In this document: positions 34,675 to 48,300 of the stretch, in pieces
Numbering within the stretch: position 1 is the first letter of the stretch
Layout: each line of letters starts with the position of its first letter
NCBI GenBank assembly: GCA_047495785.1
Contig: JBLDXI010000002.1
Coordinates: 310,001-374,000, forward strand
Source of the DNA: Lepidodermella squamata
Taxonomy: Eukaryota > Gastrotricha
Length of the DNA: 64,000 nt
Reading direction: 5' to 3'
Notes under the pieces: generated by a model
Told to the model about the DNA's origin: nothing
The model's database searches: none
The model's input: the letters and a program-made list of their open reading frames with translations, nothing else
Program-made: the position numbers and the translations under genes

Positions 34675-36924
34675 ATGCCTAACTTTTTACTGCTAATCGT
34701 AATTCAAATCTTAGCTGGCAAGTCACTCCATGCCGTCCTTATTAACAGCGACCTATTATTCTGGATACCATTGGGACGTGGCTCAGCGTCATGGACAGTC
34801 ATTCACCAAGCTTCTGGTTCTGAAATTGTAAAAAGAAAAGGGCCATTCAAGCGCAACTCAACCGCTTCCACTCTTTCGACAACAGCTACTACAAATGAGT
34901 TCGCTAGATTCGACATCGATTGGCGATCATCTCAACCGAAAAAAGATGCATTTACCGTAGTTTTTTACTACCTAGCCGCTCCGGATAGCGAGTACAGGTG
35001 TGTGAATCATCTGAACTTCAGACAGACGTCGGTAACATTCGCGGTAACACTTTGCCGAGATAGCGAAGAACAACGATTTTGGGAGTTCAATGCTCTAGTT
35101 TTCGATGCTAAAAAGCAAGCATTCGACCGTTTCTCATCTTCTGGAGCTCTTATCGACACTATACCTAAAACGTAAGTTATGCGACTTCGACGAAATATTT
35201 TTCCAGGAAGAATCGTTCTCAGGTTTGTGATGGACGATGTTTCTGGCAGTACGTCAATAAGTATCGAAATGAATCCTGGAGATTCGTTCGATTGCCTAAT
35301 GATGTTCAACCGAAGACTTCAGCCAGTTGAAATATCTCAAATTCCTTGTGTTTGCGAGACAAAAGGGGAATGCAAGCAAGCGGTACATACGCCGAAAATC
35401 GAATCTTTGCTCGGATTCTGGCCAATGTATCAAATCGACAGTAGGCAATCTTGGGCTGAGGAAGTAACGCAGAAAATTCCTCCAATAAGTATCAACACAA
35501 AATTGCAAAGAGCACTAACTCGAGGTCCGCTGTCGATGCGGGAAGATCATAGCAATGTTCTTTTCCAACCAATTGGTAAACACCCAGCCGTGACCACCCA
35601 AAAAGTCTACGATTTGCGAGGTCAATCGTTTACGATAGCTTTTTACCGATATTCCGAGGCTGGTAGCAAAGTAGGCCTGGCCCGTATTTTCGAAACGTCA
35701 TCGATTGGGTTTGAGATCTACGAGGCAAATGGAGCGATAAAGGTCGCGGCCAAAACGAAATATCAATTGAAGGGTCGAACAATAGAATTAGTCCCGAATA
35801 GTCTTCACCTCAACGAAGATAAACATTGGCGCTTCATAGCTATTGAGTTCGATTTACAAAATGAGTCGCTAAGCCTTAGAGACGAAGAAGGGCATAGTTT
35901 GGCTTCGGTCTTTGGATTCAAAGGCTTCGAACTGCCTGAGAAGACAAGCTTTTCTCTCGGTTACAAAGCTCTGAATCTAGACTCAGGTTCCGCTGTTTGC
36001 TATTCAGTCTACAATAAGATTCTGACAAAAGAGGAATATCAAGCACTAAGATGCATTTGCCGCAATGGTGGCACGTGCTCCAACCCAAAATTGAAAGGAC
36101 CTCGTTTAGATGCGTTAAAGGTTGCCTTAGCGCTTAATGACGAGGTCCAGCTGGAGAACTTGGTTGATAACGAAACCTTGCAACTCACTAGCAAGGACCC
36201 GAACTTTGAATTGCAGGAGAGCCTGATGAATTGGCCGTTCATCAGGAATGAATTGGCCGTTACTAATGATCGAGGATTTTACTTGCAGTCTTTAAATGCT
36301 GAAAGTGAGAGTTCGGCGGTTTTCCATTCGAAAATTGATGCTCCAAGCTGGGAAGCTACTATTTCCTTCTATTTTCGAAGGGGTCGGTCAGATGCAGATA
36401 GAACCCGGATTGTCAAATTCCGAAATGGAATATACCTCACACTCTTCTACTCTGGTTCGCTTGATGTTGTTGTTGAAGACCCGACTAATAAGTTGATATT
36501 GGATACAAGTTTGGAATTCGCCCTGCCGCCAGATGAATGGGTCCATTTTGTTGTAGTATACGCCATCCAAGGGCAAACCTTCGACCTTACCTTGATTGTG
36601 ACATTGCCTAGCCAGCCCTACTCGATTTCAGTTTCAGCGAGTGTGAATTCGACAATCCTGGAACCTGAGTCAAGTCACTGGAAGTTAACCTGGGGTCCGC
36701 TGAGTTATGGCGATGCATTTAGTTGCTTTTTAATATTTGACGAATGGCTCACAGAAACAGATATCGCTAACATACCATGCTTTTGCGAAAATATGGGAGT
36801 TTGTCCTAAGGCTGATCCCCTCAATCCTACCTATGAATTGGCACCTGACGATTCGGGCGGCAAAATTCGAATTTTCAATATGTTCGCGCTTTCGCTATTT
36901 TTCATGTTAAGGCTTTGCGAATAA
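34675..36924 (+). CDS. LamG gene 3: three LamG-like domains, surface protein
   Basis: Exons 34675-35171 and 35223-36924 (51-nt intron at the same place as in its paralogues); 732 residues. ATG 34675 is preferred over upstream in-frame sites because MPNFLLLIVIQILAGKSLHA is a good signal peptide. Three LamG units with the shared cysteine signature (CLMMFNRRLQPVEISQIPC; CYSVYNKILTKEE; CFLIFDEWLTETDIANIPC) and spacer motif LLGFWPMYQID. It has no EGF-like module: after CPKADPLNPTY it passes to a short hydrophobic end (IFNMFALSLFFMLRLCE), probably a GPI signal. Stop TAA lies within AATAAA (36920-36925). Most diverged of the three. Confidence 0.88.
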
Positions 36925-36925
36925 A
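36920..36925 (+). terminator. AATAAA overlapping LamG gene 3 stop
   Basis: Stop TAA at 36922-36924 is embedded in the poly(A) signal. Confidence 0.6.
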
Positions 36926-37882
36926 TATTGTTTTATGTGGCGAAAATGTGGCTATCGGAGCGGAAATTTTGGAAAAGGACGCTACAATGCGCGCGTCACC
37001 ACCTTAAAACTGCTGACGAATTTACCTGGGGCTAGGTAATTAATAAGCGGTTGAGTGCACAGGGTCGTTTTAATTGCAACAAAAGAGCATCATCGCAGTT
37101 GTTTTAGCCTCAATAATATAATGATGAGAATAAAGTTTCAGTGCGCGCGCGCGCGTGATCTAGGGTAATAAACAAAGCGCGCATTATTATACTACAGATC
37201 CGTTTGTGTGTTTGTTTTGCGCGCGCATCTTTTTGCGCGGGAGGCTGCGCGTATTACATTCATGTTGAGTGAGGTGGTATTAATTCTGAATAGATAAATA
37301 AATAAATAAAACACTGCGACGATGTGAAATTGTAAATAAAACAATAACTGAGAAAATGCGGCTCATCAGTCGAGGCGATATTTTATTCACATAATTTCAT
37401 AATGTGAATATTATTAATGCTTTTTTTAATAATGTCTCGTTTTCTTCCGAGTCCGTCAAAGTTGCTGCTGGAACTGAGGCTAAGGTGATATAAATTCTGG
37501 GGTTTTCATTATTTTACGCGCATTTATATCGTTTTATTACCGCACTCAAAATCTTAAAAATATCAATATACGAAAAATGTAGGAAAATTCAAATTTCTTT
37601 AGATCATCAAATTATGATGCACAAATATCACTCCCTAGTATTCCGCTGAATCATGGTTAATTTCGATTCAAAGGTTAGAAAATTCTGTAAATACCCGGTG
37701 AATAGCATTTTCCGAACCGTTTCCACGTGCCGCGAATCATTATTATTTTTGAATTTTGAAATTGAATTTTGACCTTTTTCCTAATTTAGAGTAAAAAAAA
37801 TAAATTTCCGTTTTAATTATTTAATTTTGATTTTAATTTATTTTTCTACTGAGCAATTTATTTTTGAATAATTATTTCATAG
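36925..37882. other. AT-rich spacer with CG-rich words, 958 bp
   Basis: No gene. Has a CTTAA element (GTCACCACCTTAAAAC, 36995-37010) 870-890 bp before the next ATG, an alternating GCGCGCGCGCGCG run at 37142-37156, and repeated AATAAATAAATAAA near 37290. ATTTCATAG directly before ATG 37883 looks like a splice acceptor, so much of this may be a 5'-UTR intron. Confidence 0.5.
37142..37156. repeat. (GC)n alternating tract
   Basis: GCGCGCGCGCGCG, potential Z-DNA former; GCGCGC words are common through the right-half spacers. Confidence 0.6.
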
Positions 37883-40080
37883 ATGGAAATTAATATTCTA
37901 ATATTTGCTTTATTATGGCATCAAATTTTCGGAAATGAGGATGGCTCAAAATCCACCCATTCAGGAACTAACATTCGGTTAACTCGAAATCAACAACAGC
38001 ATCAAATTTCTACCTCAAATTTTGTACGACAAAATCCAGCCGGGAAGCAACGGAGGGCGACTTACTTCCTGGTACCGAAAACGCCGCCTCCCGAGCAAAA
38101 TTACCAGACTGTTTACGGCGATAATTTGGACTCGGAAACTCTCGCGGATGATGGTGTCGGGTTTCGGGAGGTCACTGTACCCGGTTTCGGACTTTCGGAC
38201 GACCAGGGCCAAAGTTGGCGGCAAATGGCGTTCGACGCCCTGGCCGAGCACTTACCAGAAAGTTTCCTATCCGGCTTCAGATCTAGACCATCAACTAATA
38301 GAGTCTATGAGACTACAACTTTAGCGCTGGTCCAGCAGTTTCAGAACGCCATCAGCCAACCTTCACCCGCATCTGATGATTTTTGGAGAATTACGACCAG
38401 GGGAGAAATTAAAGTGCTGCGTTGTGGCTCGGAGTCTTACGCTGTTTCGGACCGAGAGGTGAAACAAAATTTTTCATTGAATTTCCGATATTAATTTCCG
38501 GAATAGAAGCACTTTCATTACGGATGTCGAATGAAATTGAGCCGATCGCACTAAAAATTGCTGATTTTAATAGGAAAACGGCAATATTTATGACTCACAT
38601 ATTTTTATTTTTTTTAGAGAAATAAAATTGGATTTTAAACGAGGCTAAATATTTTTACATCTAAAATGGTCAAATATTGCAGAGAATTTAAATCAATTTT
38701 ATATTGTCCTAAAAAATTAACTCTAAATTTTTAATATTTTAAATTTTAAATTGAAAAATTATTTGATAATATTTCTGTTTTTTTTGCATTTAGAGAAACG
38801 AGGTCGCTTGCTGCGGTACCCACGCTTACCGTTTAAAATTGGCATCTTGTCTTAACGGCCGGGTTGTTAGCTGGTCTGACGCGATGAAAGCCGCAGCAAT
38901 GCTCGCCTCGTCATCCTCATCATCGACATCTACAACAACAACAACTAGACCAATGACTAAAACCCCGAATACAGGATCGTCGAACCTCAACGCGTTGTTG
39001 GAAAAATTTCAACGCGGCGATGAAATTCTCGACTGGAGAACTATCGATAAAATTTGCTTCGATCGGCTGAATTTAACGTCTTTTTTCGGCGAGGATTCTT
39101 TCAATACGAAAAGCATCAGTCGAACTTCGTTCTTCAAAAAACCGAAAAATCTGGAAAATTTAGCTCAGCAAATACATCGGCGTCTTGTCCCAATCGAGAG
39201 CAATGCGTTACCTGGCCGGAAGGCTGTGAAATCTAACCCGCCTGGAATGATACCGCCGAATGTTGAATTTTTATCAAAACCGAATTCGCAGAAATTATTA
39301 GGAAATTTGGACCGTTATCAAATCAAGCCGAAATCGACCGGCAGTCATTCGAGACCCGGGCGGATAGTTCAAAGGCCATTTCCGAACAGCCAGGAGAAGC
39401 ATTTAATTTCACCCTTGGTTAACGGACGTCAAATAGCTATTCTCGGATGTGGTCAGTCGAAATTGTACCGAGTTAACGAGCCGCTTCAATCTTTTGTTTG
39501 CTGCGGCGAGTCACTTGTGTCCAGAAATCGGCGATGCAACAACGTGGCGCCGACACTGCCGCGTGTTCTCGGCATTTCAGCCGCTGACCTGAATTCAGCT
39601 GAAAACGCTTCGAAGCCGGCAACTACTACTAATGAAAAGCGAGTGTTGACCCCGCCGCTTGAGGAGACTGGTGAAGAAAGTAGGTCACCTGGTAATAAAA
39701 ACGACGCCGCGCGACTGATCGAAGTAGGTCAAACCAATAAATGCGGGGCCGACAACGCTAATTACGATAAAGAGACCCAGATTTGTTGCGGCGGAAAAAT
39801 TTACGAGAAAACCGTCACGCAGGTATAAATTAAAAAAATTAAAAAATCCGCCTTAATAATTTTTATTCTATATTTTTGAAGATTTGTTGCAATGGCGTTC
39901 ATCAAACAGCTCCGCCAGACCAACCTCTCGGGTGTTGTGGGTCAAAGCCGTACCTCTTATCTGAATTCGTAAGGGTATCAGGTTCATTTTCATTTTTTAC
40001 TGATTTTTTTCTGATTAAAGGAGTGCAATGACAAGAAATTGAGTGAGCGGACGCCACCGCCTGATAGCAGCTCGTCATAA
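37883..40080 (+). CDS. galaxin-like gene 1: secreted double-cysteine protein
   Basis: Exons 37883-38458, 38794-39822, 39882-39968, 40021-40080; 583 residues. Signal peptide MEINILIFALLWHQIFG. Low-complexity Ser/Thr/Pro/Arg body with three cysteine clusters: VLRCGSESYAV...ACCGTHAY, ILGCGQSKLY...FVCCGES, and the C-terminal NKCGADNANYD...ICCGGKIYE | ICCNGVHQ...GCCGSKPY | ECNDK. The CC-G-x(2-3)-Y spacing is that of galaxin repeats, known from coral skeleton organic matrix and other animal secreted proteins. The last module is split by phase-0 introns between its repeats exactly as in the two downstream genes. Probably an extracellular matrix or cuticle component; mineral binding is not shown. Confidence 0.82.
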
Positions 40081-42394
40081 TGATGAAAGGACTCCCACAG
40101 CGAAAAACTGACAAGCTAGTCGTCACTGCAAAATGGAAACTAGAACAAAGCCATTATTGTTCCCGTTCCACCACTCATCGCGCATCTATATGACTCGATC
40201 TCGTCGCCAAATAATTACTATTGTGAGATTATTACATTTTGAGAATAAATCGCCATTTAACCTCATTTACTGTCTGAAAATATCTTTTTACGGGTATCCA
40301 GGATTTGGGCTTTGTAATTTGAGCCATATATTATGTCCTCATTTTACCTGTGAATTAGTTTTTTTATTTACACCATATTGCTTTGCGTTTAAAACAAATT
40401 AATCCCAAAGGTGCCATCTCGCAAAGAGCGAAAAGTTATACGCATATATCATATAATAATTACGTGTTATGCCATGATTTAATTAAGCAAACAAGTCCCG
40501 CCGCGGTATCTATGATATTTTTTTGCGACGGCCTTTTATGTGCCGCGTACAATTTCGACACCAATGCGACAACAAATATTGCCACGCTTTTTCGCAAAAA
40601 TAATATCCTCAATTCATAGACTTTGCAATACATATTATGACCGTTGTTTTTTTTACGCGGAGTCAATTGACAAGTGAGATTCGTTTGTTTTGAAATATTA
40701 TGGCCCTATTGCGTGATTTTTGTTATTCGCATTATTACTACTATATTATATAGCGCGTATCATTTTGCGACAAATTGACTGCGCGACGTGTTCAAAAATT
40801 GCGCGCGACCATTTTTTTGTTCACGCGCAGCAAAACGCGCAATGATAGCTGTTGTGCGCGCATTGTAAGCATCTTCTTCATTATTTTTACTATAATGATA
40901 ATAATAATATATAATATCACGGGTTTTAGGTGAACGAATAATGACAAAGAATGTAGCTGCTGTTCCTTTTATTGCTCGCAAAGGTATATTTTTATACGCG
41001 TCAAAGCTTGAAAGTGTATAGCTAGAAACAAGCGTAACGACATGCAGATATGTTTTCGCGCATTTCGCGCGGTGCCAGCAGCTGATTATCTACTCTCGGC
41101 TTTTATCTTTTCTCGTCTCGTATTACTTTACATATAGGTCCATCTCGCTATACGTTCTGTCGCTTTACAGATTAGCGGAGGCGGCAACTCTTCTAAACAA
41201 AGCGCAGAAAACAAACTGCTGTTATTTGTTCTTTAATTAAACAATCACCAACCGCAACGTTTTATCTAGATTGAAGCCATCTTAATTTAATTGAATTTTC
41301 TGCAACTTTGCGAATTTTTCAGAAATTTATTACTTAATTTAAGCAAAATATTTTATAGCATAGCACCCATGAATAATAAGACCCCGAGCTTTGAATAATA
41401 AGATCCTATTTCGCGCAGGGTCTTACTACACCTTCCTATAGGCCGTAATCCGCGTAAAAAATTCCTTTGAAAAGGTATCAACACTCGAGGAGGATTACTC
41501 GCTAAATCGTTGAAAATGATAACTTTAAGCTTTTATTTAAAAATTTATTCACGCAATAAAACTTCAAAAAATACTTGATCCTATCAGCATTCCTTCTAGG
41601 TGCAATATTCAACAGTTTTCTTACATCATTTCCGTTAGAACTTAAATCTCAAATATTCATCAGGACATTATGAAAACGTTAGGGAATTTAATTCGAATTT
41701 TATTGGATGCTTTCAAAGATAAAAACGACCTTTCGTACTTAAATCAGGGAATTTATTCTAATTTTAGTCAGTATATGGCACTTAGGTTCCCCTTTCCAAG
41801 TCCCAAAAAATTCATAGAACAGGGGAAGCGTGAGTTTTTTGGAATTTTTCTATTAATTTAGGATCGAATTTATAAATTATTATTTCGCGATGGAGCTTCT
41901 CCAAATTCATTAAGATTCTGCATCTCAGTTCTGAAATCCGAGCTTCTATAGGCCCATGAATTTGGAATGCTGCTTCAGAAACATGAATTTTGCAGCACAG
42001 CTGTTAATTTTCAATTTGAATATTCGTATTATTTTTAAAATTTAAAATTTATGAAACATTTTCAAATTTTGTTCGTGGAATTCTCAGATGGTAGAAAGCA
42101 ATTTCGCAAAGCTTTAGGTTCTGATTTCTGATCAGATTCTATCCATTAATTAAATTTAAAAATTACTAATCAAGTTTGCTTCAAGGTGCTTATCGTTCAT
42201 CTTTCAGCTTTCAGTTCTTCTGCACGACTCGCATTTTTTAACCTAATTTTCAAGACAATAAACTGCTGCAGAATTCATGAATTTTTGAAATTTTCATTTA
42301 TTGCGAATTTTAATAATTTTTTTGCTTTCTTCTTTCTTTGAAATTTTGAAATTGATTTTTTCAAATTTTGAAATATTTATTCCTGTTATTTTAG
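40081..42394. other. AT-rich intergenic region, 2.3 kb
   Basis: No supported gene. Poly(A) signal for galaxin-like gene 1 near 40229. Dense in GCGCGC words near 40.74-40.87 and 41.06 kb. A CTTAA element (GAAGCCATCTTAATTT) at 41273-41288. TTATTTTAG directly before ATG 42395 resembles a splice acceptor. Confidence 0.5.
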
Positions 42395-45300
42395 ATGAAA
42401 TTACCATTTCATACTCGACTGATAATTCTGGCAATAAAATTCTGGATAAAATGCTCAAAATCCGCTCAATTATTCGACGCGATAATGACGCGCCAAATGC
42501 CGGTACCTTACGGCTATTCGGCAGCGGATGACGAGGACGGCGACGCAGGCGAGCAGCAGCACAAGGCCTACCCGCAGTACCCTAACCCACGATCTCATCG
42601 CCGTGTTGACGGCCATATTTACATGCACAAAAAAATCGACCCGGTCGCGTTTGAAATGGAAAACGGCGGCGACGATAAAATGAGCTACATGAGTCAAAAT
42701 TACGATTTCCAACCGGAAAAACTGCCACGACGCAAGGTGAAGCAAGGCTCGGGCGGTTTTACCGAAATTTCAGCCGGAACCTTCCAAGAGCCGATGATGA
42801 TGAATAATAACTTCAAGCAGGAACAACTGCCAGATTTTTCGAATGTAAACTTCGCAGGTGGCGGTCCGATGTTTCAAAATCAGCAGAGGTACCAGCAGCA
42901 GAATAACCAGAACGCCGGGGCTGGGAATAACCAGAATTTCCCGATGACCTACGCGAATCTACCGATTTCGGGTGTTATGAACAGCGCCCCGGCCATGCAG
43001 CCGGCGAGTTTCGCCACGAATAATTACGGCCGAATTTCGCCGGCTTTTCAACCCCCTCCAATCGCGGCACCCCCACCCCCGCCGGTACCGACTACAACAT
43101 GGCGGCCTATGATTAGGGTGACTACACCCGAGCCAGCCCCGCCGCCGCCGAAAATCAACTACCCAGCCCCGCCTGATATATTCAATAACCAGAAAATGTT
43201 GAACCCAAACGCCGATCTACCCGTCGACCCGAGGCCGTTATTCGGCGCTGGGTACGTGCCTGGGAAGAGTTCCAACCCGGAGCAGTTGCAAATGCCGCCG
43301 CTGCCCGTGCCGCAGAATCCAAGCTTCATAATGCCGGCGAATTCGACCCTGTTACCGCCGGAGATTTTGAGCCAGTTTCAGGCGCCGAGGGGCGTCGAGC
43401 CGCAAACTCCTAGTCCTAACTACAACTTCCCAACTCCGTTAAATTTCGTAATTCAACCCCAGTCAACAACCCAGTCGCCGTTTGTTACCAACAAAATTCT
43501 ACTTACAACGCAGAGGCCTGTTGAAAATAATAACAATCAACCCCTCGCGTTTCTAACCGGCAGCCCGGCTGAAATTCAGCGGCAAATGATGATGCTGATG
43601 AGTAGTGCCTTGAGTACGAATAACGTGATTCGGGAGCTACCGACAACCTGGGCGCCGGTTACAGCGGTAACCCCGGCTACAACCACTACAACCACGACTA
43701 CGACTACGACCACTACAACCACCCCGAGGCCAGCTTTGAAGTCTGTTTTAGAGCTTCAACAACAACAACAGCCGCATCGATCGATCCAACCAGCCGTTCC
43801 TTTAACCGCTGAATATTGGCAGAAAATCGCCGAGTTGCAGCGAAGAATTTCGCTGATGGACCGACAACCGGCGGCGAGTAATAACAACAACCAGCCGAAT
43901 TACCAATACTTAGCCCCGCCCCCTCAGCAACAATCGCCGAGTATGGTGTATCTAAACCCGAACCAGCAGCAGATGAATAACAACTACCCGAATTACCAAT
44001 TCATCCAGCAGCCGCAGTATGACCCGTACCTAGAGACAAGGCGCAAGCCAATGATCATTTCAGGGCCGACTCAGAAAATTGAGCCTGTTATTACGTCAGT
44101 TGGGAAGATTGAGGATGAGACGATTGTGCTGAATAGCGGCGGCGGCGGCGGGTCGAATTCTCGCCCGGCTGGGCTTTCGGATATTTTGACGTTTCCGATG
44201 TTGAAGGTCGCCCAGCCGGTGTTAATGACGCCACCGCCGAATTACGCCGTGCCGAACGATCCGACCAAGCCGATGGTTGTCAGTGAAGGCACGGTTCGTG
44301 GGTTGATTGTTATCAGCTGTAACGGGCAGGAGATTTCGGTGGTCGAGAAGGAGGTCGACCAGGTGGCGTGTTGCGACAGAAATGCTTACAATTTCAAGGT
44401 AAACCTTTATTTTCTTATCAGTTTGTTAACTTGTATATTAACTTCAAACTTCACTGAAATTTTACAGCAATTTTAAACATTTAATAATATTTTTTTTTCA
44501 ATTTCGCGCGACAATTTTCCGAGAATTCTCTCTGCTCGGGATTTTTCAACGCATTTAAAAACGTGTAAGAATCCACCTTAAAAATATACCTTTTCTCTGG
44601 AAAAGTTGCCCGTGGCCTGTCACACCGAATTTTTAGACTTCGAATCAAACCTAGACATTGGTGAAATAGTGCAATAAATAATGGAAAATATTATGAAGCC
44701 AAAGATGATGACAACAAAAACTAGATTTAGAGGATCCGAACTTCGGCTGAACCTTTTTTCAAAGTTACATATCGATTTTTTTCGAACAATTAATCCATTT
44801 TCGAAGAAATCTGCCCGGAAAAAAGCCATGACGTTTGTTTTTTTCAAACGTTGATGAACCTCTGACATTTAAAAGGGACTGACATTTATTTCGGGCCTGG
44901 CATTTATTTACTCGAACCAACAAGTAACTTGCCTAGGTAACCAAAATGGCAACCTTTCCGTGAGATATTACCTATTTTGACCCAAATATTGGTCCTTGAC
45001 CTTTCCAAGTCCCAAGAATAGAAATTATCTCCATTCAGAATGGCTATAATGACCTCATTAGTGATCTTCAGTATTGTCCCCGCCATTGACTTGACATTTA
45101 TTTCGGGCCTGACATTTGTTATTTCGAACGACCTCTAACCTCTGACATTTATTTGAGCCTGCCATTTATTCGGGCAGTACGGTAATCGTAATCATCAATT
45201 TCGAGTTTTGTTTTATGCTCAGGCAATAATCAATACCGCTCTCATCACTGCTACGAGAGTCGGCTTGACCATGATTCAGCAAAAATTATATTCGAAAATC

Positions 45301-48300
45301 TTTATTCAAGTATTTGACCTACATTGAAGCTTGATGCCAGTTTAATAATTTTTCTGCGCCTTTCGTTATTATAGATCTTATTGGAACCACTGAACGCATT
45401 TATGTGGGGATGTCAAAGGGCTAATTTCGAAATATTAGGCTGGTGTAATTCCAAGCTAATATTCTGCGATAATCTTTCGACAGAATGAGGGTTTCAATAA
45501 AAAAATCGCAAAATAATTCGCAAAATATTAAAATTTCAATTCGCACTCAAGGGATTTCAAACAAATTATCTTTTAGCGGAACCAAATATTTGCATTTTGC
45601 GGAACCAAAGTTGAAATATGCCAAGAGTCTTTTTTTTTAATAATTCTACGAATTTTAGGCGAAGCATGAGTTCTGAATTGAACCCTCTTTCTTATAGAGA
45701 ATTTTACGCTGAATTTAATGGTGATTATTCACGAATTATTGTGATCAATCTAGACCCGCAAAAAATATCCGAAAACTGATTTCAGACTACAGGAAAAGTC
45801 TAAAATTTGGTTCCGCTAACAGCAAATTTGGTTCCGCTACTGTAAATTTGGTTCTGGTAAAAGAAGGACCCGATTTATATTAGGTTTTGCTCAAGAGCCC
45901 GATAAAGAATCCCCTGAATATCAGCTTAGAAAAACTGCCTGGAAAAATGTCTGAACTCGCCAGTTACGAATTCCACCAAATTGTTTTACTGAGGATTATT
46001 CAGTCATTTTTTTTAATTAATTCTTATAAATAAGGGAAAATTTAACTTACATCGTATGAGAGTGATTCAGGCTCGCTAAATAAAGAAATTTGCTCAGTTT
46101 ATATGGCCAGCAGAAAACACCAAGTCGCCCCTGAGATGGTTCTTAGTGCTAATTTATGCATGAATTCAACTGTTAAGAGCACGCTTTCTTGATATTAAGG
46201 AGACCGTCTTTAATGATGCGCGATCATTAAAAGGCCGTAAATTAGCGAGAAAAAACCCTTGTAGGTTGGTGGATCGCTGCCTTTTCCCTGTGCAGTCTCG
46301 AAATCTTATATCCACGAAAGAACGGTGGCTTTATTTTATTGACATATAGCTCACATTTTGAAAATATTTTAGGTTAAATTTGGACAATATTTAGTCCTGA
46401 AAATTTCAGACATTCGCACAACTGGAGGTCCTTCATGAACTTCTCACTCGCAAAAATGTATTATCTTCGCATTTTTGACGTCATTTAACGACAAGTAAAT
46501 AATTGCAACAAACAGCGCTGAAAAATTTAATTAAAATTGGCACTTATGAAATGGGTCGCAGCTGAAACAAAAATGTAGCGTTAAACTGGTTTTCAAAATT
46601 TAGTTCACCTGTCCAACAGTTAATTTCAGCTATATATTGCTGAGTGTTTAGTTAACCTTTTTTATTTGTTTTTAATTACACAGCGTATGACTTGCTACAA
46701 AGGCCGAGTGGTCAGTAAAATTCCGAATTTTGTCACCCTGCCGCCGCAAGTTCAACCGATCATTTACGGCGCCGATCAGAATGTTCCGCAGCCAGTGATG
46801 ACGCAAATCGCCCGCATGGGTAAGGGCAACAGGCACCATCATCACACTCATAGTCACCACCATCACTTCCATACAACAGCGGGCAGCAGCAGTAAGGACC
46901 GCCGGCCGGCCAAGTCTTCGATGGCGGAACAACCGTTGCCGAAATGCGGGCGGATAACTTATAACGCCAGGGAACGCTTCTGCTGTGGCGAGTCGTTGTA
47001 CGACACCGCCCCAGGACAGGTGATTATTGCCAGATTTTTTATTCAATTTTTTATTCTTATTTTCATTTTGAATTCTATTTTTATTTTTCTTAATTTGTCA
47101 GGGCCAAGCTGTTTTTCCCCATTGTTGTGTACAGAAAAATTGCTATTCGTTCATTTTTATCTTCAATTATTTATATTTTTTGTAATATTTTTCTAAATTT
47201 CATAAATTATTTCTTGCTAAACTGAGATTTTTCGCAGTTTTCCTCGAATTTAGGAAAATAATCGCTGCTGGGAATAGGTTTATGTTGTTATGTTCAATCC
47301 GGTTTGAAAATCTCTCAGAAAATAACAATTTGTCCTTCATCGAAACTTGAATTAAAGCCCAACCCTATAAGTATTTATTTAAAAAATCCTGTAGGGTGAC
47401 TACAACCCCAGGGTGTCTAAAAGGCATATATCCACGCTGGGAAATCGTATTAATTCGGGGAAAACGGATAAATGACCAGTGTCTCGTAGGCTTGGTGATG
47501 AGCTAGGAGCCATTTTTTGGGACTGTCACCAAACTGCACTAAAGTGTCATCAAAATCGATTCTGCACGAAGTATTACCCAACTGAATGCATTTCTAGATA
47601 GATCTCATCACGCTGATGAACGTTTTCTTTGAGAGCGGCTTCCTAGCTATCACTGTTTATGAGATGATCGTCCAGGTGTGACAAAAGTAAAGGTCACGTG
47701 ACCAACTTGACACTGGAATATCTCAATAACGGTAGATGATAAAAATATGCGGTTTTCAAATTCTTAATTCCCTAATTTTTCTCTACCGGAAAAGCACGTA
47801 TCAATAGGGAAAGAGAAAGAAAAATATTTTCCGAAAACATTCTGGGATTTAATGGAATTTCTTTAGAGCCTTTTGCCAAATTTTACAACCAAATTTTATG
47901 ATTTTCATTAATTTCGTTTTTCCATTTAAAAATTCAAGTAAAATATTGTAAAAAGAATGTAGAATATCTGAACTTTACTGTGAGAACAAGTGGTAAAATC
48001 TTACACAAAAAATTATTCGAAAATGACTTTTCTATAATATAAAGTTTGCCTTTTTGGAGCCGATTTTCGACATTTTTTGATAATTTTCTTATTTCGGTAG
48101 ACGTTTTTACAGGCATCAAAGTTGATCGAAAGGGAAGCATTTTTACTTGATTATTTCGATTTTGCGACCCGGCTGACTGGATTGGGTTTGAGATGAAAAA
48201 AAGAAAAAATTAACGTTGAGATTTAAGAAAATGTCGTCGGACAAAAACATTTTAGTGCAAAATCTGTTGGTGTAAATATTTCGCCAGCCATCAAAAAGTT

